Shown in pieces: positions 25,777 through 34,803 of a DNA stretch of 64,000 bases. The DNA comes from DASWJZ01 sp963846475. GTDB taxonomy: Bacteria; Pseudomonadota; Alphaproteobacteria; Rhizobiales; Afifellaceae. The stretch covers positions 1,054,001-1,118,000 of the forward strand of contig CAWJVZ010000004.1 of NCBI GenBank assembly GCA_963846475.1, written 5' to 3'. Made by a program: the position numbers and the translations under genes. Each line of letters starts with the position of its first letter. Position 1 is the first letter of the stretch. The notes under the pieces are model-generated. The model was not told where the DNA came from and did not search any database. It worked only from the letters and a program-made list of their open reading frames with translations.

Positions 25777-26573
25777 TCGACTCCGTCGCCACCATTCAGG
25801 CCATCGTCAGGCGCGAGCTCGACCGGGTCCGCATTGCCGAGCTGGCCACGGTGATCGAAGTGCAGCCGCATTCCTCGGCGGGCGATAGCGACAATTACAG
25901 CTGCGACGTGCGGCTGAAGAACAGCACGCTGGAGCTCACCCGCGTGCCGATCGCTACCGATCGCATCGGCAGCGCGGCGATCCCCAATGTCGGCGACCTT
26001 GTGCTCCTTGCCTTCGATCGCGGCGACATCAACCAGCCGATAATCGTCGGCCGCCTCTACAACGACGAGGACCGGCCGCCCTTGAACGATCCCGACGAGG
26101 TGATCTTCCGGCTGCCGCTCGCCGCCGGCGAGGCGGAGACGATCAAGGCGGCGATCCGCAACCACCAGGACGATTCGCCGCCGCGCGAGCTGATCCTGGA
26201 GATGGAGCCGAAGATCACGCTCCGCATCACCGACGGCACGGTGCGCGCCACGGCGGGGCCGTCGGAGCTTTTCATCGACCAGACCCGCGACAGCGGCGGC
26301 GCCGTGACGGTGGTCACCGGCGGCACCAAGATCACCCTCAATCAGGACGGCAACGCCACCATCGAAGCGGTCGGCGCCATGACGCTGAAGGCGCAGCGCG
26401 ACATCACCATCGAGGGGCTGAACGTCTCCATCAAGGCGAAGGTGAACGCCACCGTGGAAGCGAACGCCAACGCCGAGCTGAAGGGGGCGATCACCTCCGT
26501 CAAGGGCAGCGGCTCCGCCACGCTCCGCGGCGCCACCGTCTCGATCGGCGGCGTCACCAGTTTCGGACCATGA
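25773..26573 (+). CDS. gpV-like baseplate spike protein
   Basis: This is the central puncturing spike. The ATG at 25773 overlaps the hub stop (ATGA) and gives 266 residues; the longer open frame upstream only reads through the hub gene in another frame. The N-terminal half holds the OB-fold (I-A-E-L-A-T-V-I-E-V-Q-P, then P-N-V-G-D-L-V-L-L-A-F-D-R-G-D-I-N-Q-P-I-I-V-G-R-L-Y-N-D). The C-terminal half is a triple-stranded beta-helix made of short repeats (K-I-T-L-N-Q-D-G-N-A-T-I, then A-T-V-E-A-N-A-N-A-E-L-K-G). No extra enzymatic domain follows the helix. Confidence 0.92.
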   Translation: MIDSVATIQAIVRRELDRVRIAELATVIEVQPHSSAGDSDNYSCDVRLKNSTLELTRVPIATDRIGSAAIPNVGDLVLLAFDRGDINQPIIVGRLYNDEDRPPLNDPDEVIFRLPLAAGEAETIKAAIRNHQDDSPPRELILEMEPKITLRITDGTVRATAGPSELFIDQTRDSGGAVTVVTGGTKITLNQDGNATIEAVGAMTLKAQRDITIEGLNVSIKAKVNATVEANANAELKGAITSVKGSGSATLRGATVSIGGVTSFGP

Positions 26574-26582
26574 GGGCGGACC

Positions 26583-26915
26583 ATGCCAGGATCACCTGTC
26601 AGCATCGGCGCGATGGTCGTTGTCACACCGGGGGCCGCCGGCGCGCCGGACACCGGGACGATCGTCGGGATCTTCCCGCCGGTGATCACCGCCGGCGGGC
26701 TTCCGCTGGCGACCAGCGGCTCGCTCTGCACCATGGTGAACTCGCTGTCGGGAGTTCCCTACCCGCTCGTCATCGGCCCGCTGGCGAGCTCGGGTGTGAG
26801 CGTCGGCGGCCGGGGGCTCGTCCGCACCTTCGACAGGATCCCCTCGCCGCCCGGCATCCTGACGATCCTCGGGCCACCCGCCGCGCCGTTCGTCACCGAC
26901 GGCTGGCCGCCATGA
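26583..26915 (+). CDS. PAAR-like spike tip protein
   Basis: This is a 110-residue, Gly/Pro/Ile/Val-rich protein with repeated short strands (G-A-M-V-V-V-T-P, I-V-G-I-F-P-P-V-I-T, V-S-V-G-G-R-G-L-V). This pattern fits a PAAR-type cone that sharpens the spike. The single Cys and absence of multiple His means that the usual zinc site is not evident. It lies directly after the spike gene, where tip proteins are coded. A tip without a visible metal site is slightly unusual. Confidence 0.6.
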   Translation: MPGSPVSIGAMVVVTPGAAGAPDTGTIVGIFPPVITAGGLPLATSGSLCTMVNSLSGVPYPLVIGPLASSGVSVGGRGLVRTFDRIPSPPGILTILGPPAAPFVTDGWPP

Positions 26916-26931
26916 GCCTCGGAGAGCCGCC

Positions 26932-27402
26932 ATGAGCAAATTCGAGGAGCGTTTGGGGAGCGATCTGGAGCTCTTGGATAACCGGCGGTTCCAGGACGAC
27001 CGCGCCAGTGGCAGCGACCTCAAGGCGCGCTGGCGCGCCGCGACCGACGCCTACGATCTGGCGATCGTCGCCGGCGCCGAGAACATCTCGCAGGCCCTCC
27101 TCCTCCGCTTCCTCACGCCGCAGGGCGAATTGGCGGACCTCGGGCACCCGACCTACGGCTCGCGTCTTCACGAGCTGGTCGGCGAGCCCAACACCGAGAC
27201 CAACCGCAACTTCGCCAAGCTGTTCGCCCTGCAGGCACTCGCGGGCGAGCCGCGGGTCGAGAAGGTGCTCTCCGCGCAGGTGCGGCAGAGGGCCTCCGAT
27301 CGCGGTGCCGTCGATATCGATCTCACCCTCAAGATCGTCCGCACGGACACGCCGCTCAACCTGGTCTTCCCGTTTTCCTTCGACGCCGGGGCAATCGCAT
27401 GA
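26932..27402 (+). CDS. Baseplate wedge protein, gp25/gpW-like
   Basis: This is a 156-residue wedge protein. The gp25-type core is visible as I-S-Q-A-L-L-L-R-F-L-T-P-Q-G-E-L-A-D-L-G-H-P-T-Y-G. The E-x-x... pair L-H-E-L-V-G-E-P and the terminal strands D-I-D-L-T-L-K-I-V-R follow. In contractile systems this protein forms the inner ring that triggers sheath contraction. It overlaps the gpJ gene by four bases. Confidence 0.9.
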   Translation: MSKFEERLGSDLELLDNRRFQDDRASGSDLKARWRAATDAYDLAIVAGAENISQALLLRFLTPQGELADLGHPTYGSRLHELVGEPNTETNRNFAKLFALQALAGEPRVEKVLSAQVRQRASDRGAVDIDLTLKIVRTDTPLNLVFPFSFDAGAIA

Positions 27403-29021
27403 ACCCTAAAACGGCGCACCTCATCCGGCGCGGCTTCGCCGAGGTCGTCGACGACGTGTTGACGAGCCTCGTCGGCGGCATCGTCAACGAGCCGATCATC
27501 TACGACGTCAAATCCGACACCTATCCGCTGGCGCGTCCCGCGCTCAGCGTCCGCGGCATCACGGGTATCCGGGTATCCAAGGGAAATGGCGGGAACGGCG
27601 CCAACGGCAGCGGCAATCATCCGTTCCAGCAGAACGTCGATTTCCGCTACGACCCGGACCTCGCGGCGATCGTCTGGCTGGAGAAGGGCGAGAAGCCGGC
27701 CGACGGGTCGCGCTTCTTCGTCGACTATTTTTTGCCGGATGCCAACGCGCCCGTCACCGACATCAATGTCGGCAGCGTGGTGCGCACGTTGAGCGAAGCG
27801 ATCTCGCGCGAGATCGCCACCCTCTACGAGGAGGTGAACCGCGCCTACGCCTTCGGTTTTGTCGATACCGCCGAGGACAAGGCGCTCGACTTCGTGGTCG
27901 CGATCCTCGGCGTCGAGCGCAAGACCAACGACTTCGCGGCCGGCCTCGCGACCTTCTTCCGCGATCCCGTGGTTGCAGGCGCCATCACCATCCCGTCGGG
28001 CACCGTGGTCAGCGCCAACGAAGGCGCCGTCGAGTTCGAGACCACCGAGCAGCGCACGCTGCAGCGCGGGCAGGTCCGCGTCGACGCCCCGATTCGGGCG
28101 GGAAGCGACTATCCCGGCCCGGAGGGCAGGGTCGCTGCCGCCGCGATCACCGAGATCGTGCGGCCGATCGCGGGAATTGCCCGCGTCACCAACTTCGAGC
28201 CGACTTTCCTCGGCGCCTCAAGCGAGAGCGACACGGAGCTCCGCACCCGCGCCAAGGCTGCTCTCTACGCGCTCGGCAAGGCGACGCTGCCGGCGATCGA
28301 GGCGGCGGTGCGGAGCAACTTCGCCAAGACGATCGAGATCTGGGATCCGAACGGACCGCCGGCCCGTCGCAGCGCGCTCGGCACCGTGGCGCTGCTGATC
28401 GAGGCGGAACCGGAGCGCTCCGAGGCGCTGCGCAACGCCGTGGAGGAAGCCCGCGCGGCGGGCGTGCTGGCGACTTTGGTGGCCCGCCACGTATTCGTGA
28501 CGCCGAAGATCGTGGCAAAGATCGCTGCCGGTCTGACCAGCGAGGGCAAGCAGAAGCTCGTCGACGAGATCATTCGCGCCCTGGACGAATTCGTGCAGCC
28601 CCTGTCGAGCGGCGACCCGCTGAACGGCGCCGATCTGCTGAAGGCGCTGAAAGCGGTCGAGGACGTGAAGGACGTCCGCATCGTCGAGGTGCTGACAGCC
28701 CGGAGCGTACTCACTCCGACCGGCCCGGAAACGCTGCTCGATCTCCTGGTGGAATTCATCCTTGGCGAGCCGCCGACGGAAGAGACGGCGCTGCGGCGCG
28801 CGCTCGACGACCTGCTCTTCAAGGCGGCGCCGGGCGGGCCGACCGGCGCGCGTATTCCCGACCGCAGCCTGTTGAAGAACGCGGCCGGCGACGCCCCGGC
28901 GACGGACGCCGAGGTGGAGGCAGGCACCTTCCAGGTGATCGCCGAGATCGGCGGCGAGCCTGGCTGGATCGTCGCCGCAATGGACGCGGCCGACATCGCC
29001 CTAGTCGAGGACGGCGTCTGA
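27399..29021 (+). CDS. Baseplate J-like protein (gpJ/gp6 family)
   Basis: This is a 540-residue wedge component. It has the central gpJ core (V-V-A-G-A-I-T-I-P-S-G-T-V-V-S-A, then A-P-I-R-A-G-S-D-Y-P-G-P and T-N-F-E-P-T-F-L-G-A-S-S-E-S-D-T-E-L-R-T-R). The E-S-D-x-E-x-R-x-R signature is diagnostic for gpJ. It pairs with gpI to make the wedge that links the hub to the fibres. The C-terminal 180 residues are longer than in P2 and acidic. The stop overlaps the next start (TGATG). Confidence 0.92.
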   Translation: MNPKTAHLIRRGFAEVVDDVLTSLVGGIVNEPIIYDVKSDTYPLARPALSVRGITGIRVSKGNGGNGANGSGNHPFQQNVDFRYDPDLAAIVWLEKGEKPADGSRFFVDYFLPDANAPVTDINVGSVVRTLSEAISREIATLYEEVNRAYAFGFVDTAEDKALDFVVAILGVERKTNDFAAGLATFFRDPVVAGAITIPSGTVVSANEGAVEFETTEQRTLQRGQVRVDAPIRAGSDYPGPEGRVAAAAITEIVRPIAGIARVTNFEPTFLGASSESDTELRTRAKAALYALGKATLPAIEAAVRSNFAKTIEIWDPNGPPARRSALGTVALLIEAEPERSEALRNAVEEARAAGVLATLVARHVFVTPKIVAKIAAGLTSEGKQKLVDEIIRALDEFVQPLSSGDPLNGADLLKALKAVEDVKDVRIVEVLTARSVLTPTGPETLLDLLVEFILGEPPTEETALRRALDDLLFKAAPGGPTGARIPDRSLLKNAAGDAPATDAEVEAGTFQVIAEIGGEPGWIVAAMDAADIALVEDGV

Positions 29022-32000
29022 TGGCTGCCAAGGTGGATCGCATCTTCGACCTGCTGCCGTCGACTTTTGCGGTCGGGCCGCCGCCTTCGCCGCTGGCGGC
29101 GCTCGTCAGCACCTACGGGGGTGAGCTGCAGGCGGCGGAGAACGCGCTGGCGGCGGTGATGCGCAGCCATTGGGTCGACCACGCCGACTTCGGCGCCGAG
29201 ACGATCGACGACCTTGCGCGCTTCGCCGCGCTTTATGGCCTGGCGCCCCGCGACGACGACCGCATCGAGGAGTTCCGCGAACGGCTGAGGCTATGGGTGC
29301 GGCTGATCCTGGAGGGCCCGGCGACCGTGCGCGGTCTGCTTCGCGCCGCCTCGGTGATCCTCGGCGTGCGGATCGACGACGGTGACGCAGCTCTCGACGC
29401 CTGGTGGCGCCGCCGCGGCAATACGCTGACGACGATCGTTGCGAGCCGCCGCGATGCGGCTCGGGCCCTTCTCGGCGTGGAGGCCGCCGCCGCAGCGGGC
29501 GCCGCCGCGACGCCGGCCCGGCTCCGCGGGCGCATTTCGCTGGCGGCGACGGTCGATCTCTCCGCAGGCGCCCTCCTCCGCCTCGAGATCGACGGTGGCG
29601 CGGCGCAAACCATCGACTTGGCGCAAGGTGCGGCCGAACCGAAGCAGGTCGCGCCCGCTCACATCGTCGCGCGGATCAATGCCGAGCTCGGCGCACCTAT
29701 CGCGGCGATGGAGGGTGAGCATCTGTCGCTGACGTCTCCGTCGGCCGGCGCAGCGAGCGGGATCAACGTCGCCGACGGCCCGGACGACGCGGCTCCCGCC
29801 ATCCTCGGCCTGCCCGCCAGCCTGGCGCACGGCGCCGACGCGAGTGCCGCGCGCTACACGAGCCCGGTCGACCTCGCCGGTGGCGCCGATCTCAGCGTCA
29901 ACCGCTACATCCGGCTGAGGATTGACGGCGATCGCCTGTCCGAAATCGATTGCGCCGGCGACACCCCCGCAGCAACGACGCTCGATGATGTCTGCGACGC
30001 GATCAACGCCGCGCTCGGACCGCCCGCCGTCGCTTCGCACGACGGCAGCCGCCTGACGCTTGCCTCGCCGACTGCCGGCAGCACCTCGAGCATCGCCTTT
30101 CTGACCCCGGCGGCGCAGGACGCGACGACAATCCTTTTCGGCCAGCACCCCTCCGTCGTGGTCGGCGCTGCGGCGTCCCCCGCGACCATCATTGGGACCG
30201 TCGACCTGCGCGCCGGCATCGACTTGCGCCAGGTGTTCAACCTCACCTTCTCGGTCGACGGCGGCGCGCCCGTCGAGGTGAATTGCGCCGGCGCCGATCC
30301 GGCCAGCACGGAGCTGCCGGAGCTGGTGGCGGCGATCGACGCGACCGCGCCCGGCACTGCGTCGCATGACGGCCGCCACCTGATCCTCCGCGGCAAAATC
30401 CTCGGCCCCGCAGGCTCGCTCGCCATCGGCCGATCCGACGCGGCGGATGCCAGTGCGGCGCTGCTCGGCCTGCCGGAGCGCCGGGCGGCGGGCAATGCGG
30501 CGCAGCGCGCCCGCATCGAGGGGACGGTCGACCTCTCGGGCGGCGTCAACCTCGCCGCGCAATCGCTGCTGCGGCTCTCGGTCGATCTGGCGCCCGCCCG
30601 CACGATCGATATCGCCGCCGGCGTCGTCGACCCGAGCGCTATGACAGCCGATGCGATAGCAGCCGCGATCAACGCTGCGCTCGGCGTCGCCGCGGCCGAT
30701 GCCGAGGCGGGCCGGCTCGTCATCGAGAGCCCGACCGACGGTGCGGCCGGTCACGTCGCCGTCGAGCCCATCCAAACCGAGACGCGGCGGCGTTTCCTCA
30801 GCCGCATCGCCATCGCCGACGATGCTGCGGCGCCGATCTTCGGCTTCGTCTCGGGCAAGGCCGCCGGCACGCCTGCTTCGCCGGCCAGCCTGATCGGGAC
30901 GGTCGACCTCAGCCGCGGCGTCGACCTCAGCGGCGGACGCTTCCTCCGCATCTCGCTCGATGGCAAGCCGGGCGTCGACATCGATTGCGCCGGCCCGCGC
31001 CCACGCGCCTCCACGCCGGGCGAGGTCGTCGGGGAAATCAACAAGCGCCTCGCTGCCTCGGTAGCGACGCTGGCCGGCGGATACCTTGTGCTGACCTCGC
31101 CGACGACCGGCCCGGCAAGCCGCCTGGATTTGGCGCCGCCGCGCGGCACCGACGCGCTTGATCTCCTCCTCGGGATCGCCCCGACTAGTATTCGAGGAAA
31201 GGATGCAAGCCAGGTCCGTTTCGCCGGCACCGTCGATCTGAGCGCCGGAGTGGACCTCGGCGCCGGCTCCAAGCTGCGATTGGCCGTCGACGGCGGTGCG
31301 CCGGTCGAGATCGACTGCGCCGGCGCCGACCCGGCTGCGACCAGGCTCAGCCGCATCGTCATTGCGATCAACGTCGCGCTTGGCGTCAACGTCGCCAGCC
31401 ATGACGGCGCGCATCTGCTTCTCACCTCGCCGACCGCGGGGCCCGGGAGCCGTCTGGATATCCTGGCGCCCTCCGCCGGCGACGCGACCTTGCGCATCCT
31501 CGGCATTCCGCCGGGCCGCACCTACCGGGGTGCGCCCGCAACCCCGGCCGAGATCGTCGGCGCCACGGACCTTGGCGGCACGGTCGATCTCCATGTCGCA
31601 CGCTATCTACGGCTGGGGGTGGACCGGAACGCGCCCGTGGACATCGACTGTGCCCAGGGCTCGGCGGACCCGTCGATGGCGACGCTGGCCACGATCGTCC
31701 AGGCGATCAACGACGCGATTGGCCTGCCGATCGCCGGCGAGCGCAACGGCCGTCTGGCGCTCACCTCGCCGAGCACCGGCCTGTCCAGCCGGCTGACGCT
31801 CGAACCGACACTTGCCGGCGACGCGCGTGCCGCGCTCCTTGGCAGCGCGCCCAGTGCGGCGGAGGGCTCGGCGTCACAGCCGGCGACGCTCGTTGGGACG
31901 AAGGACCTGCGGCCTGGCGTCGATCTCCACGATGGCTCGCTCCTCCGCATCGTCGCCGGCGGCCGCGCGGTCGATATCGACGTCGGCGGAGCGGTCGAGG

Positions 32001-33844
32001 CCGCCACCGCCGCAGGGGAGATCGTCGCGGCAATCAACGCCGTCTTCCCCGGCATGGCCGAGCTTTCGCCGGAGGGTTTTCTGCGGCTCCGAGCCGTCGA
32101 GGAGAATGTTGAGGCGCTTGCCATCGAGCCGCTCCGCTATTTCGAGGCAATCGAGTATCTGCCCGAGCCGGACGTGGTGTCGGAGGCGGCGCTGGCGCAT
32201 GCCGGCCGCCTCCGCTTCCGCAATGCCGGCGCAACAGCAGGTTTCGGTCGGTTCTCGATCACCTCGGAGCTGGGGGCCGGCTCGCCGGGTTTCGCCAGCA
32301 TCGCCACCGGCTGGGAAATGCGGCTTCTCGGCGCGCTCGAGCCCGGCGGCACGGTCGGCTTCGAGGCGGGTCAGGACGGGTCGGTCGTTGCGACAAGGTC
32401 GCGGCCGGACGGGTCGAGCGAAGCGGTCGCGGCCCAAAACATAAGCGTGGCCCCGCTCGCCCCGCATCTCGCATGGCCGCGCGATATTTCGCGCAAACTG
32501 GCGCGGGACAAGGACGAACGCCGCCGCCTGACGCTCTCCCATCCGGAAGGGCCGGAGCTCGTCATCCTCAGCGAAAGGACCGACGGTGGCGCGACGGTCG
32601 CCGTGCAGCCTGCCGCCGCCATTCCGCAGCCGCCGGCGACCGGTGCGGCGCGACCGACGATCTGGACGGGCCGCCTGGTCCGCAGCACGGGCGAGCTTGC
32701 GCTTGTCGACGCCGGGGGAAACACGACGGCTCATATCAGGCCCGCCTTGGGCAGCGTCGCTGAACGTCTCGTCGGCCGTATCGTCGCCCTCACCGGAAGA
32801 GTGGTCGGCGCAGCGTCGCCGCCGATCATCCGCGCCGAGCAATTCTGGGAGCTCCTCGATCTCACGCTCACGCGCAAATCCGATCCCGATGCGCCGGGCG
32901 AGACATTCGCCGGCGTCGCGCTCGCCGGTCCCGCGGCCCTCCAGGAATTGTCGCTCGTCTGGCGGATCAATGTCGCCCCCGCGCCCTCCGCCTTCGTTAG
33001 CGCGCGGCTTTCGCTGCAGGCCGACGGGCTGAATGTCGAGCGCGGCGGCAACGAATGGATCTATGTCGACTGCCTGAGCAGCCGGTTCGACCATAGCTTC
33101 TTCAATGAAGCGCATTTTGCGGGCAGCCCGTGTCTGGAACAGGGTGTGTTCAACGTCAGCCGCTTCGCCGAAACCCCACGCGCCGCCACCACGCCGGTTT
33201 TCGCCCGCATCCCCGAACCGGATGCCCTGCCGGCGGCCATCGGGCTGCAATTCGACAATCATCGGCCGGCGACGGTTCGCATCAACCTGCCGGCCGATCT
33301 AACGCCTCGCTACGGCGCCCGCTTCAATGAGGATCGCTTTGCCCTGCGGCAGGACGCACCTGTAATCCTCTCGGGCGTTGTCACCGAGCCCAAGGGCGAC
33401 CCCGACTTCCTGATAGATCGCGTCAAAGCCGCCGAGAAGTCGAGCCTCGTCTCGGCAAAGACCGTCACCATCGTCCCGATCGGCTTTCAGGCCGTCGAGA
33501 TTCCATTCTCTCGCCCGGTCTTCCTGACCGGCGGACGGGCCGATCGGCCCGCCAGGCTGTTCCTCACCGAGCCAGGCCTCGACGATTTCATCGAGATCGC
33601 CGCCAAGGAGAACGGCGATTATGGCGATCGCATCTCGCTGGTGGTGACCCGGGCCGGCCCGGGGCGCTTCGATCTGAAGGTCGCCTTCGCCGGCGCGCGC
33701 TTCGAGAACGCCCGCGCCACGGTGCTCGGCCTGCCTGTTACCGGCAGTACCGACGACCTCCTGAAGCCCGGCCCGCGCGGCTTGCTGCATCTCAAAGCGG
33801 GCGGCGTGCGCCTCGAAGTGACGCGCGATGCCACGCCGGACTGA
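29021..33844 (+). CDS. gpI-like tail protein fused to eight repeats
   Basis: This is a 1607-residue protein. Residues 1-120 resemble phage tail protein I (gpI): R-I-F-D-L-L-P-S-T-F, then L-A-R-F-A-A-L-Y-G-L and F-R-E-R-L-R-L-W-V-R-L-I-L-E-G. From about 166 to 1036 it contains eight repeats of 105-120 residues, each with G-T-V-D-L-S-x-G-V-D-L, a V-D-G-G-x-P-x-x-I-D-C-A-G-A-D strand pair, I-V-x-A-I-N-A-A-L-G, and L-x-L-T-S-P-T-A-G-P. The last pattern resembles flagellin hook IN motifs. About 570 beta-rich residues follow. It is probably a wedge-bound arm or fibre that contacts a surface. Fusion of a gpI module to such a repeat array is not something I recognise from P2-like phages. Confidence 0.8.
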   Translation: MAAKVDRIFDLLPSTFAVGPPPSPLAALVSTYGGELQAAENALAAVMRSHWVDHADFGAETIDDLARFAALYGLAPRDDDRIEEFRERLRLWVRLILEGPATVRGLLRAASVILGVRIDDGDAALDAWWRRRGNTLTTIVASRRDAARALLGVEAAAAAGAAATPARLRGRISLAATVDLSAGALLRLEIDGGAAQTIDLAQGAAEPKQVAPAHIVARINAELGAPIAAMEGEHLSLTSPSAGAASGINVADGPDDAAPAILGLPASLAHGADASAARYTSPVDLAGGADLSVNRYIRLRIDGDRLSEIDCAGDTPAATTLDDVCDAINAALGPPAVASHDGSRLTLASPTAGSTSSIAFLTPAAQDATTILFGQHPSVVVGAAASPATIIGTVDLRAGIDLRQVFNLTFSVDGGAPVEVNCAGADPASTELPELVAAIDATAPGTASHDGRHLILRGKILGPAGSLAIGRSDAADASAALLGLPERRAAGNAAQRARIEGTVDLSGGVNLAAQSLLRLSVDLAPARTIDIAAGVVDPSAMTADAIAAAINAALGVAAADAEAGRLVIESPTDGAAGHVAVEPIQTETRRRFLSRIAIADDAAAPIFGFVSGKAAGTPASPASLIGTVDLSRGVDLSGGRFLRISLDGKPGVDIDCAGPRPRASTPGEVVGEINKRLAASVATLAGGYLVLTSPTTGPASRLDLAPPRGTDALDLLLGIAPTSIRGKDASQVRFAGTVDLSAGVDLGAGSKLRLAVDGGAPVEIDCAGADPAATRLSRIVIAINVALGVNVASHDGAHLLLTSPTAGPGSRLDILAPSAGDATLRILGIPPGRTYRGAPATPAEIVGATDLGGTVDLHVARYLRLGVDRNAPVDIDCAQGSADPSMATLATIVQAINDAIGLPIAGERNGRLALTSPSTGLSSRLTLEPTLAGDARAALLGSAPSAAEGSASQPATLVGTKDLRPGVDLHDGSLLRIVAGGRAVDIDVGGAVEAATAAGEIVAAINAVFPGMAELSPEGFLRLRAVEENVEALAIEPLRYFEAIEYLPEPDVVSEAALAHAGRLRFRNAGATAGFGRFSITSELGAGSPGFASIATGWEMRLLGALEPGGTVGFEAGQDGSVVATRSRPDGSSEAVAAQNISVAPLAPHLAWPRDISRKLARDKDERRRLTLSHPEGPELVILSERTDGGATVAVQPAAAIPQPPATGAARPTIWTGRLVRSTGELALVDAGGNTTAHIRPALGSVAERLVGRIVALTGRVVGAASPPIIRAEQFWELLDLTLTRKSDPDAPGETFAGVALAGPAALQELSLVWRINVAPAPSAFVSARLSLQADGLNVERGGNEWIYVDCLSSRFDHSFFNEAHFAGSPCLEQGVFNVSRFAETPRAATTPVFARIPEPDALPAAIGLQFDNHRPATVRINLPADLTPRYGARFNEDRFALRQDAPVILSGVVTEPKGDPDFLIDRVKAAEKSSLVSAKTVTIVPIGFQAVEIPFSRPVFLTGGRADRPARLFLTEPGLDDFIEIAAKENGDYGDRISLVVTRAGPGRFDLKVAFAGARFENARATVLGLPVTGSTDDLLKPGPRGLLHLKAGGVRLEVTRDATPD
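29519..32130 (+). repeat. Eight tandem coding repeats (about 330 bases each)
   Basis: The repeat units encode the 105-120-residue modules of the gpI-like protein. Units begin with R-L-R-G-R-I-S-L (first), then variants of I-x-G-T-V-D-L-x-x-G-V-D-L at roughly 330-base spacing. They are diverged (about 30-50 % identical by eye), so the array is old rather than a recent expansion. Units 3, 5 and 6 share I/V-x-C-A-G-A-D-P-A most closely. Confidence 0.75.
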
Positions 33845-33875
33845 CCCGTTGCAACCAGACCAAGGGAGATGACCC

Positions 33876-34766
33876 ATGCCCGCATCCAACGACCCCTACA
33901 CAATTTTCGAGCCGGGCCAGCTGATCACCGCCGAGGCGATGAACGGCATGCAGACAAGAATCCGCCATAACATCGGCAAACAGATCACCGACGCGCTCGA
34001 CGCCTTAACGGAGGTCGAAAAAGCCGGCGACAGCGCCAAGCTCGGCGGCGAAACGCCGGCGGAGCTTCTGAAGCGCCTCCTGCAACAGGTATCGCAGGAG
34101 CTGGCTAAGCGCACCGGCTACCGTCAGCTTTTCAAGGTGCTGCAAGAAGGCAAGCGCAACGTCGTCAAGCACGGCCTCGAGCAGTTCCCGCTCGTCAACC
34201 TCTATGAGCTGACCCCGTTCGAGGTCCTTTGCGCCCACGACGACGACCACCATGTTGAGAACGTTCGCTTCTTTTTCTACCACGCGGGTGAGCAGAAAAT
34301 CCGCCGTCCGCCAGGACAACCGGGGACTGGACCGATCACCATCGAAGCGGTCGGGGAGGGGCCCCCGTTTCGTATCCCGCTAGCGGCACTGTTGGATCTC
34401 TATAAGGTTGAATACAGCGACTCCTCTAGTCTCGGCGATCTCGAAACCGAGCTTTGGACGGCGATGTTCGCCGACCCGAACGACGCCTTCGACCCGGGGG
34501 ACTACTGCCACTCGGTGTGGTTGGAACGTTGCTGCCGCGAGGAGCGCAGCGTGCGCAGCCTCAAGGAAAAAGGCGACTGGGACGAGCTTTGGCTGAAGCT
34601 CATGCCAACCAAGCGCCTCAACACGCCGGCGGTAGTGAATACGCACCCGGGATTGCCGCGCTCGGTCCAGGTGCAGCACCACGACTTCAATACGCTCAGC
34701 TTGACGCTTGCGGTGCCAACTCCGCCCGACGCTCCGCTTCGCCTCATGGTTCTGCTGAAAGTGTGA
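33876..34766 (+). CDS. Tail-associated hypothetical protein
   Basis: This is a 296-residue protein that I cannot assign. It starts with a short helix region ending in Q-T-R-I-R-H-N-I-G-K-Q, followed by a helical stretch that could be a stalk. A mixed alpha/beta part contains H-D-D-D-H-H-V-E-N-V-R-F-F-F-Y-H. The H-D-D-D-H-H cluster could bind a metal. The C-terminal strands (S-L-T-L-A-V-P-T-P-P) suggest a compact tip. AGGGAG lies 7 bases before the ATG. The position after the long fibre-like gene suggests a distal fibre or receptor-binding part, but this is a guess from position. Confidence 0.6.
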   Translation: MPASNDPYTIFEPGQLITAEAMNGMQTRIRHNIGKQITDALDALTEVEKAGDSAKLGGETPAELLKRLLQQVSQELAKRTGYRQLFKVLQEGKRNVVKHGLEQFPLVNLYELTPFEVLCAHDDDHHVENVRFFFYHAGEQKIRRPPGQPGTGPITIEAVGEGPPFRIPLAALLDLYKVEYSDSSSLGDLETELWTAMFADPNDAFDPGDYCHSVWLERCCREERSVRSLKEKGDWDELWLKLMPTKRLNTPAVVNTHPGLPRSVQVQHHDFNTLSLTLAVPTPPDAPLRLMVLLKV

Positions 34767-34803
34767 GCCGGCGCGGCAAGCAGCCCCGCGAGAGCGTCGC
34801 GCC

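Noticed and set aside
29291..31594. Long open frame on the minus strand opposite the gpI-like repeat protein
   Set aside because: Low-complexity Arg/Asp-rich antisense of the repeats; GC bias explains the open frame.
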